Positions 58,108 through 64,000 of a DNA stretch of 64,000 nucleotides are shown here, piece by piece. Within the stretch, counting starts at the first letter, position 1. Each line of letters begins with the position of its first letter. Below the pieces are notes generated by a model. The model ran no database searches. It saw only the letters and a program-made list of their open reading frames with translations, and was not told the origin of the DNA. Made by a program: the position numbers and the translations under genes. This DNA comes from Falsochrobactrum ovis (lineage in GTDB: Bacteria > Pseudomonadota > Alphaproteobacteria > Rhizobiales > Rhizobiaceae): assembly GCF_003259955.1 (NCBI RefSeq), contig NZ_QLMK01000014.1:1-64000 (forward strand), read 5' to 3'.

Positions 58108-59397
58108 ATGTCTGTAAAAAGACGGGGCGCGAGTATACGCCTTTCCCACGAAGAACTATTGCGCCGTGTTCAAGCATATCGCGAACACGGTACGCTCAAG
58201 CGAGCGGCAGCGGCTTGCGGCATTAAGAAGTCTGCATTTCATGACAGCATCAAGCGGGCAGCAGAACTCGGTTTGCTTGGTCCATCGCAGACTCTGCCAG
58301 GTTATGCGATTAAATCGCTGACTGAAACGCCGAACGGCACATATATGCGTCAGACGAAAGAAGCTGGGCCTGCCTATGAACCGACGGCGGGTCTTGCGGT
58401 TAAAGGCAAGACGACGCTTGTAAATGCTGAAGGCAGGGTTATTACACAGCACATAATGGAAAGAGCCGATGCTCAGCAGCAGCGCGCGGCCCTTGATGCT
58501 GTGGTTGCCGCACTTTCCGAAAAGCTGCCTCGTGTCAGTATCATGCCAGCTCCGCGTGGCACCAATGCGGACCTTCTAAACTTTTTCTGTTTAACTGATG
58601 CCCATTTTGGGATGTTGGCTTGGCGGGAAGAAACCGGCTCTGATTACGATATTGAAATAGCCGAGCAATTGATAACCGATTGGTTCGCAGCGGCAATTGA
58701 CCTTGCGCCAGATGCGCACACTGCCGTGCTCGCACAGCTCGGCGACTTTCTGCATTACGACAGTATGGAAACCGTGACGCCAGCGAGTAAGCACGTGCTG
58801 GATTCAGATTCGCGCTTGCAGAAAATCATTCGAGTTGTCATCCGCACTGTTCGTCGTGTCATTGATATGCTTCTGCAAAAACATCAACACGTGCACATCA
58901 TTATGGCGCAGGGCAATCACGATCCGGCTTCGTCAGCATGGCTGCGTGAGATGCTGGCAGCGATGTATGACAACGAGCCGCGCATTACGGTCGATAATTC
59001 ACCCAGCCTTTATTATGCCTTTGAATGGGGGCGCACTGCAATATTCGCACACCACGGTCATAAGCGTGGCGTAAATAATGTGGATGCCACCTTGGCCGGG
59101 ATATTCCGCGAGATGTATGGGCGCAGCAAATATGCCTACGCGCACATCGGCCATTTGCATTCCGACGAGGGGCGCAAGTCCGGCCTCATGTATGTCGAGC
59201 GCCATGAAACACTTGCCGCGCCAGATGCTTATGCAGCCGGAGGCGGTTGGCTGTCGGGGAGGTCGGCGAAGGTTATCAGTTACCACAAAGAATATGGCGA
59301 AGTTTCGCGCCTGACGCTCCGGCCTGAGATGGTTCGCGGGGCTGCAAAGTTGCAGGCGGCGAATGATAATGTGGCGAGCGAGAGGAGGGTGGCATGA
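58108..59397 (+). CDS. HTH plus calcineurin-like metallophosphoesterase
   Basis: 429 residues. Residues about 15-50 form a helix-turn-helix (LKRAAAACGIKKSAFHDSIK). The C-terminal enzyme has the full metallophosphoesterase series: LTDAHFG, LGDFLHYD, MAQGNHDPASSA, AHHGHKRG, IGHLHSDE. Acts on a phosphodiester, perhaps nucleic acid. C-terminus AANDNVASERRVA. Confidence 0.88.
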   Translation: MSVKRRGASIRLSHEELLRRVQAYREHGTLKRAAAACGIKKSAFHDSIKRAAELGLLGPSQTLPGYAIKSLTETPNGTYMRQTKEAGPAYEPTAGLAVKGKTTLVNAEGRVITQHIMERADAQQQRAALDAVVAALSEKLPRVSIMPAPRGTNADLLNFFCLTDAHFGMLAWREETGSDYDIEIAEQLITDWFAAAIDLAPDAHTAVLAQLGDFLHYDSMETVTPASKHVLDSDSRLQKIIRVVIRTVRRVIDMLLQKHQHVHIIMAQGNHDPASSAWLREMLAAMYDNEPRITVDNSPSLYYAFEWGRTAIFAHHGHKRGVNNVDATLAGIFREMYGRSKYAYAHIGHLHSDEGRKSGLMYVERHETLAAPDAYAAGGGWLSGRSAKVISYHKEYGEVSRLTLRPEMVRGAAKLQAANDNVASERRVA

Positions 59398-59678
59398 GAC
59401 GAATAATCCAATGGCTGATTGGTAGGGCTGCTAATCTAACGCCGAATGTCGTCTATTATCCTAAGAAGTTTCGTTTGGGCCTCAACAGTGAATTGGTCGA
59501 TCTTGCCTCGAAACGAGGGAATGGCGCCACACCGATGTCTATCGCCGCTGTGTCTTTATGCTGCGCACTAGATGACAATCTTAAAGTAGGCGACAAGGCA
59601 ACATTTGAGTTGGCTGGTGTCATGCACGGGGCACATGAAGTCGGCGACTTTATTGTAACCGTCAGGAGGGCGGCTTAA
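59394..59678 (+). CDS. Hypothetical protein (94 aa)
   Basis: ATG 59394 overlaps the upstream stop. Basic start, mixed alpha/beta middle, ends VTVRRAA. Unknown family. Confidence 0.5.
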   Translation: MRRIIQWLIGRAANLTPNVVYYPKKFRLGLNSELVDLASKRGNGATPMSIAAVSLCCALDDNLKVGDKATFELAGVMHGAHEVGDFIVTVRRAA

Positions 59679-59937
59679 TTCGTCCTCTTTGCCGTGCGTT
59701 GAGGTAGTCTGAGATCGCGGCTCGGATTTCTGTCTCAGGTGCTTTAGTTTGGGTTAAAATTTCCTGGATCGCCAAGTCAGGATTGGCAGTGACCGGGTCA
59801 TTCATTCGTCCGCCCCCGAGCGGTGGAGCTATTGTTCCATATTCAACCTTGGCCACGCCTTCAGATAACTGGACCATAATGGATGCTGTATATCCAGTAT
59901 ATTGGGATCCAGTATATTTGGCACCTAAAATCCGCAT
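59662..59937 (-). CDS. Hypothetical protein, leftward
   Basis: 91 residues from ATG 59937 with GGGAGG RBS. GAKYTGSQYTGYTASIMVQL looks like a beta hairpin repeat; the C-terminal half is helical and basic. Overlaps the convergent gene by 17 bp. Unknown function. Confidence 0.55.
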   Translation of the reverse strand: MRILGAKYTGSQYTGYTASIMVQLSEGVAKVEYGTIAPPLGGGRMNDPVTANPDLAIQEILTQTKAPETEIRAAISDYLNARQRGRIKPPS

Positions 59938-59990
59938 CGTAGCCTCCCTCTTCGGGCTTAAAGAACTGGATATTAGCACAGAAAAATCTT

Positions 59991-60007
59991 GCCGCCCACC
60001 AAGCGGC
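59991..60007 (+). promoter_or_regulatory. Leader hairpin (loop CCACCAA) before the DUF7768-like gene
   Basis: 5-bp stem GCCGC/GCGGC with loop CCACCAA, 10 nt before ACACGAGGAG. Confidence 0.65.
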
Positions 60008-60032
60008 TCAACCACAACACGAGGAGATAGAA

Positions 60033-60494
60033 ATGGTGTTTTCACCAGCTGCATTTATGGAAATTGATAGATACGCAGATGAGCTTGACAGAGCTGCCAG
60101 AGCATTTGTTGAAGGAAGGCGGATTAAAGTTGGCGGCAAGGCCATTCGCTCAACCCCGCACTCACAACCCTTAGTCATCATGGAATCCCCATATGCTGGC
60201 GATATAGCAGCGAATGAAAGTTACGCACGCGCTTGCCTTCTGGACTGTTTACGGCGAGGCGAGGCGCCAATTGCCAGTCACCTGCTGCATACACAAGTGC
60301 TCGACGATATGCAGCCTGATGAACGTGAGCTCGGCATAGAGGCTGGCCTCGCATGGTATCGCGTCGCAGATAAATGCGTCGTTTACGCCGACCGCGGCGT
60401 TTCTGGTGGTATGGCTAAAGGAATCGAGCGTGCCAACCGGTATGGCGTGCCGGTGGAATATCGCACGTTGAACGAAGGGCAGGTGGCGGCGTGA
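60033..60494 (+). CDS. DUF7768/DUF4406-like (deoxyribosyltransferase fold) protein
   Basis: 153 residues. MESPYAGDIAANESYARACL and IASHLLHTQVLDDMQPDERE, then VYADRGVSGGMAKGIERA match the nucleoside 2-deoxyribosyltransferase-like phage family. Possibly nucleotide metabolism. Confidence 0.75.
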   Translation: MVFSPAAFMEIDRYADELDRAARAFVEGRRIKVGGKAIRSTPHSQPLVIMESPYAGDIAANESYARACLLDCLRRGEAPIASHLLHTQVLDDMQPDERELGIEAGLAWYRVADKCVVYADRGVSGGMAKGIERANRYGVPVEYRTLNEGQVAA

Positions 60495-60718
60495 GTGAAC
60501 GAGCGTATACTCTTTCAGAATTAGATGCCCTTCGTTCCGTTGTCGAAAACAAGTGGCTTTTTGGGACTTATGGGCGGCAATTGCACGAAAGTGGCATTTC
60601 AATCAGCCGTTCATACCATAAGGACGAGAAGGCAGTATGTGTAGAGCAGCTGGTTCGTACTCATATGATAGCCGGTCACACAGCCGAAGACTTGCTTCAG
60701 TCGGAGGTCGCGACATGA
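60491..60718 (+). CDS. Small hypothetical protein (75 aa)
   Basis: GTG 60491 overlaps the upstream stop. Helical, acidic; SELDALRSVVENKW. Unknown. Confidence 0.5.
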   Translation: MSERAYTLSELDALRSVVENKWLFGTYGRQLHESGISISRSYHKDEKAVCVEQLVRTHMIAGHTAEDLLQSEVAT

Positions 60719-60963
60719 GTGGGATGCCAGCAGATATAGAAAATGCAGCTGTGTCTGCCATGAGGCACATGGACCTTGGGGACACAGCATATGGCTATAA
60801 TGGCTTGAGGATACGTAAGGCTGTGGCCGCAGCCATCCTCGCAGAGCGGCAGCGATGCGCGGATGTGGCGATAAGCTACTTTCAGGGCCAAGAATATAAC
60901 GGTGGTCAGCGTGCGGCTGGTGCATCTATTTACGCGGCCATCCTTGCTGGAGAAACTCCATGA
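60715..60963 (+). CDS. Small hypothetical protein (82 aa)
   Basis: ATG 60715 overlaps the upstream stop (ATGA). Helical, resembles small phage proteins with Ala-rich AAAILAERQRCADVA. The same ending type as the protein at 5610. Unknown. Confidence 0.5.
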   Translation: MSGMPADIENAAVSAMRHMDLGDTAYGYNGLRIRKAVAAAILAERQRCADVAISYFQGQEYNGGQRAAGASIYAAILAGETP

Positions 60964-61367
60964 GTAATCTTGAAACAGCTATCGCCGTGGCTGCCGCTGC
61001 TCACATGGGGCAGGTTGATAAAAATGGTGAGCCTTACATCCTGCACCCCATTCGTGTGATGCAGGTGCAGACGACCACAGAGGCGCAAATCGTGGGCGTG
61101 ATGCATGATATGATCGAAGATACGGACACGTCGCTTGACGACATTTATTCGTTCGGTTTTGATGATGATATCGTGCTGGCATTGAACGCTATTACCCGAC
61201 GCGATGGCGAGGATTATTTCGTGTATGTCGCTCGCGCTTGCTCCAATCCTATCGCGCGTCCGGTCAAGATTGCTGATTTGCGCGACAACCTGCGAGCATC
61301 AAATGACGACGAGAGCAGGCGCGCTCGGTATCTGAGGGCGTTGGATATGCTAGGAGAGAATCCGTGA
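60960..61367 (+). CDS. HD-domain (SpoT/MESH1-like) hydrolase
   Basis: 135 residues. AAAHMGQVDKNGEPYILHPI, VGVMHDMIEDTDTSLDD (HD metal pair) and PVKIADLRDNLRAS match the ppGpp hydrolase domain of RelA/SpoT and small alarmone hydrolases. No synthetase domain. May cut ppGpp or a related nucleotide during infection. Confidence 0.85.
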   Translation: MSNLETAIAVAAAAHMGQVDKNGEPYILHPIRVMQVQTTTEAQIVGVMHDMIEDTDTSLDDIYSFGFDDDIVLALNAITRRDGEDYFVYVARACSNPIARPVKIADLRDNLRASNDDESRRARYLRALDMLGENP

Positions 61368-61510
61368 AGTTCTTCCTCGAATGTCTGCTAGTAGCTCTGC
61401 TATTCTCAGGCATCATCGGTGAGTATTACGGTCTGCCCGCGTACATCACAGTTGCTATGGTGATCCCACCGGCGCTTTATTTTTCGATCATAAGCTGGAG
61501 GCAAACATGA
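61364..61510 (+). CDS. Small two-span membrane protein (48 aa)
   Basis: GTG 61364 overlaps the HD gene stop; two hydrophobic helices (FLECLLVALLFSGIIG; YITVAMVIPPALYFSII). Stop overlaps the next ATG. Confidence 0.5.
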   Translation: MKFFLECLLVALLFSGIIGEYYGLPAYITVAMVIPPALYFSIISWRQT

Positions 61511-61839
61511 CCCCTTTCAATGTTGGCGATCAGGTTGTCTGCATCGATAGTGCCGCAGGATTTGAGCAGACGGTCGAGGTCGAAGAAGGCCAAGTTTATA
61601 CCATTTCATGGATCGGACCTTTCGATCATTATATTCATGGTAACTATATCGGCGTTCGCCTTGTCGGCATCGATCGCGGCGAGTGTCCGCAATTTGGATA
61701 CAAGAACCCGCCGTTTGCAGCACGCCGGTTTCGTCCACTGGTTAAGGACCGGCTGGCCTCATTGCGCGGTCTGCTTGCTGGTGGACCAGTTACAGAGACA
61801 TTTGAGGAGCCAAAGCGAAAAGTTAGGGAGGATGCTTAA
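61507..61839 (+). CDS. Hypothetical beta-domain protein
   Basis: 110 residues; FNVGDQVVCIDSAAG and VEEGQVYTISWIGPF suggest an SH3-like small barrel. Unknown function; coupled on both sides. Confidence 0.6.
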   Translation: MTPFNVGDQVVCIDSAAGFEQTVEVEEGQVYTISWIGPFDHYIHGNYIGVRLVGIDRGECPQFGYKNPPFAARRFRPLVKDRLASLRGLLAGGPVTETFEEPKRKVREDA

Positions 61840-62432
61840 TGCCCGATTTGGCCGTTGAGACTTTCGGTCCTCTTGAGAAGTACATAGCTGCAAACGACAA
61901 CTTGCCGCGTGTTGTTGGGCTCAGTGGCGTTGCTGGTAGCGGTAAATCAACCGCTGCGGCACACCTTCAGCGCCAAGGATACACTCTGGTTAAGTTCGCG
62001 GGTCCGCTAAAGGATATGATGCGCGCTATTGGCTTGTCCGAAAGCCAAATTGAAGGGGCGGACAAGGAGAATTCTACTCAGCTCTTACAGGGGAAGACTC
62101 CGCGATATGCGATGCAAACGCTTGGCACAGAATGGGGTCGGAATATCATCGGGGAGGGTTTTTGGACGTTTCTATGGGAACATAGGGCGCTTCAGCTTCT
62201 CGATGCCGGGCATAAGGTGGTCGTTGATGATTGCCGCTTTGCCAATGAAGCTAAAATGGTGCGTTCCCTTGGCGGGATAGTCGTTCGCATACAAGGTCGG
62301 GGTGGTATCGCTAGCAGCCATGAATCTGAAAAAGTGGCATTTGAACCGGATGCTATTTTGATGAACAATGGCAGCGTTGCTAGCTTCCATGATCGGCTGG
62401 ATAGCTTGCTTTCATTGAAAGAGCGTCATTGA
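61839..62432 (+). CDS. Deoxynucleoside monophosphate kinase-like protein
   Basis: 197 residues. P-loop GLSGVAGSGKSTAA (about 29-42), LVKFAGPLKDMM, QTLGTEWGRNIIG and VVDDCRFANEAKMV match phage dNMP kinases, which supply dNTP precursors. N-terminus has AANDN. Confidence 0.85.
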   Translation: MPDLAVETFGPLEKYIAANDNLPRVVGLSGVAGSGKSTAAAHLQRQGYTLVKFAGPLKDMMRAIGLSESQIEGADKENSTQLLQGKTPRYAMQTLGTEWGRNIIGEGFWTFLWEHRALQLLDAGHKVVVDDCRFANEAKMVRSLGGIVVRIQGRGGIASSHESEKVAFEPDAILMNNGSVASFHDRLDSLLSLKERH

Positions 62433-62449
62433 CGATAGCGGCATAGCCG

Positions 62450-62475
62450 AACCCTGACAGATTTCCGTCAGGGTT
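62450..62475 (+). terminator. Bidirectional hairpin between convergent genes
   Basis: Perfect 9-bp stem AACCCTGAC/GTCAGGGTT with 8-nt loop, no clear T run, between two convergent genes. Confidence 0.6.
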
Positions 62476-62493
62476 CGAAGCGTTGCTGTATTA

Positions 62494-63585
62494 CTACCGA
62501 TAGGAGAGACCACCCCAAATGCGGCCTTCGTCACGGTGTCGGCCACCGTTGACCGCTCCAATGTAGGCGGCTGCTGCAGACACAAGGGATGATGCTGCTA
62601 AAAGGAATGCAGTTAAGATGCCCGTAATTCTTGCAGTTTCAGCCGCTTTTGCGGCTTGGTTTTTTGCATCTTCGACTGCTTTCTCTGCTTGCGCTTGCAT
62701 ATCGGCCAGTCTCTTTTGGGCTTCGTCCACTTTTTGTTGAGCTTCAGTGCGAAGGGCCTGCACACGCTCTATGGTTAGATTTACACGGTTCTGAGCGTCA
62801 TTCTGGCTTATCCCCGTTCGCCCCGCGATCTGATTTGTAAGCCAGGCGCGGTCGGCGTCATTGATCTCTCCGGTTGAAAGCAAGTTCCCAAGAACGCTCG
62901 TTACCTGACGCTGAAAGTCTGCATTGTTTTGGTTTTCTTGCCCAGGAACGGTCATCGCCTGTTGGTCAGAGCGGAGCATGGTGTCTGCTAGATATTCCAT
63001 GGGATTGGACTTGAAGCCTTGTGGTAACATATCTTCAATCGTTGGTGCTGCTGCTTGGCCAGCGCCCTGGGCCATTCCTCCAGCAGCCATCCCGAGGCCG
63101 GAGGCTGCGCCACCCACAACTTGTCCTAACCCTTGTGCTGCGCCTCCCGCAACAGCGCCAGTCGCCTCGACGGCGGTCTGTGCAGCTCCGCCAACGACTT
63201 TTGCACTGCCAGAAATAGCACCCATAGCCAATAAGGCACTCAAAATGGTCCCTATACCCCAGACAACGAGACCATTTAGGCCATCGCGTACGGTTCGTTC
63301 CTCTAAATTGGCAGTACCGGTGGGGCGCCGCATTCTTCCAGCGATATAACCTCCCAGCACATAGGAAGCGACCATTGATATAACGCCAAATAGCGCGGTG
63401 ATAATCAGCCAGAGAGTGCTAAAGTCTCCTCCCTCATCGACTGAGAATGAACTAAGACCCAGTCCACTTGCAAATGTTGTTAATACCACCATTGCTCCAG
63501 TGGCGATGATTGCACCCGCAAATATCGCAGCCCAATCGACATAACCGCGGTCAGGGGCGGCTTCAATAACAGTTGGATCCACCAT
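62494..63585 (-). CDS. Membrane protein with Gly-rich and coiled-coil regions
   Basis: 363 residues from ATG 63585. Four or more membrane helices (about 17-45, 60-85, 108-130, and near 325-350), a Gly/Ala-rich repeat zone (VGGAAQTAVEATGAVAGGAA), and a coiled coil (VQALRTEAQQKVDEAQKRLA). Similar proteins are annotated PhnA-like in Rhizobiales; function unknown. Could be cargo or host-derived. Confidence 0.6.
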   Translation of the reverse strand: MVDPTVIEAAPDRGYVDWAAIFAGAIIATGAMVVLTTFASGLGLSSFSVDEGGDFSTLWLIITALFGVISMVASYVLGGYIAGRMRRPTGTANLEERTVRDGLNGLVVWGIGTILSALLAMGAISGSAKVVGGAAQTAVEATGAVAGGAAQGLGQVVGGAASGLGMAAGGMAQGAGQAAAPTIEDMLPQGFKSNPMEYLADTMLRSDQQAMTVPGQENQNNADFQRQVTSVLGNLLSTGEINDADRAWLTNQIAGRTGISQNDAQNRVNLTIERVQALRTEAQQKVDEAQKRLADMQAQAEKAVEDAKNQAAKAAETARITGILTAFLLAASSLVSAAAAYIGAVNGGRHRDEGRIWGGLSYR

Positions 63586-63659
63586 TAGCGTAACCCCAAA
63601 AATGAGAGAATGAACAGGACGATTACGACTAGTCCCACCAGGTAGATGATTGAATTCAT
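63585..63659 (-). CDS. 24-residue hydrophobic peptide, coupled
   Basis: ATG 63659 after AAGGAGA; product is nearly all membrane helix (SIIYLVGLVVIVLFILSFLG). Stop overlaps the next ATG (TAATG). Probably a small membrane subunit or leader. Confidence 0.5.
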   Translation of the reverse strand: MNSIIYLVGLVVIVLFILSFLGLR

Positions 63660-63847
63660 TTTGATGGTTCTCCTTAGGATTGCTCTCACGCCGCTTGATC
63701 GCAGTGGAGGAGTTGCGCCCAGAGCAAGGTGCTCGCATAAGGAGAACTTAATTTTGCTAAAAAAGTTTCAGCTGGCCTAGAGTATTTTCGGTTTATGAAT
63801 TTGAATTCAACCGGATGCACTGGTCAGCCGGGTCTTAAAAAGGGTTT

Positions 63848-64000
63848 TTAGAACAAGCTTTGCTGTGCTTCGGGGGGCGATAAGTCTATTAATTCTGCAT
63901 CCGGCAATGGCCGCTGCATTTCCTTTGCCTCATCCCAAGGCGCTCTCAACCAAGTTTCTATCTCTTCAGCTGTTCGCAGAATCACCGGCATGGCTTTGGG
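63848..64000 (-). CDS. SRAP-domain protein, C-terminal part (cut by window edge)
   Basis: 50 visible residues, [20 protein letters not shown] onwards, about 75% identical to the end of the SRAP gene at 2575 (active-site His lies just before the edge). Same orientation and place relative to the lysis end as in the left prophage. 63660-63847 shows no gene. Confidence 0.88.
   Translation of the reverse strand, partial: PKAMPVILRTAEEIETWLRAPWDEAKEMQRPLPDAELIDLSPPEAQQSLF

Overview
The window is almost entirely phage DNA integrated in an alphaproteobacterial chromosome, most likely a Brucella/Ochrobactrum-type (Rhizobiales) host. The host guess rests on an Omp25/Omp31-type porin-like protein, a BA14K-type protein, a tRNA-Val(GAC) 3' end of alphaproteobacterial type and many AANDN-type protein ends. 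No ribosomal or core metabolic host genes are seen.

Layout. 1-3.8 kb looks like the right end of one prophage (endolysin tail, nested spanin-like pair, a membrane/coiled-coil protein, then an Omp25-like gene, a BA14K-like gene and a SRAP-domain gene). At 3995-4044 lies a 3' fragment of tRNA-Val(GAC), the probable attachment site. A second, complete-looking siphovirus-type prophage starts there: integrase and excisionase (4.2-5.4 kb, leftward), a leftward early operon (5.4-9.2 kb), a CI/S24 repressor with operators (9.7-10.4 kb), and a long rightward early region (10.9-29.3 kb) with recombination and replication genes: Sak4-like ATPase, DUF669 protein, a sliding clamp, PD-(D/E)XK nuclease, sigma-like factor, SF2 helicase, RtcB ligase, Gp157, three methyltransferase-like genes, HNH, primase-polymerase, and an iteron cluster. 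Two tRNA genes follow (30.0 kb). The late region (31-52 kb) runs HNH, terminase, portal, protease, HK97 capsid, connectors, tail tube, chaperones, tape measure, tail tip and fibres. A leftward four-gene surface-polysaccharide cassette (52-56.2 kb) interrupts it before the lysis genes (56.4-58.0 kb) and a second early-type operon (58.1-62.4 kb). The right end carries a membrane protein and a second SRAP gene that runs off the window, so the gene order at the two ends matches and the window probably holds two related prophages in tandem.

The most unusual element is in the leftward operon at 6.4-9.2 kb. Ten short hairpins (three at 7.39-7.56 kb, seven at 8.18-8.66 kb) each have a private but complementary stem closing on GGC/GCC and a loop of exactly 30 nt, giving a 36-nt core with fixed positions: edge CA, nine variable nt, a conserved nine-nt block (consensus YGTAAMCCA), eight variable nt, edge. 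The gene next to them (6391-7374) encodes a protein with the helix-hairpin-helix (Transposase_20) part of IS110 transposases but no visible catalytic N-terminal domain. This combination resembles the recently described TIGR-Tas RNA-guided systems (nuclease-less Tas protein plus 36-nt dual-spacer guide RNAs), here in a form with separate, individually clamped hairpins instead of one tandem repeat array.

Other themes: many early genes share a leader with a small hairpin (loop often CCACCAA) and an extended ribosome-binding motif CACGAGGAG; many early proteins end in -AA and several carry an AANDN motif that copies the alphaproteobacterial tmRNA degradation tag, whereas none of the late proteins does.
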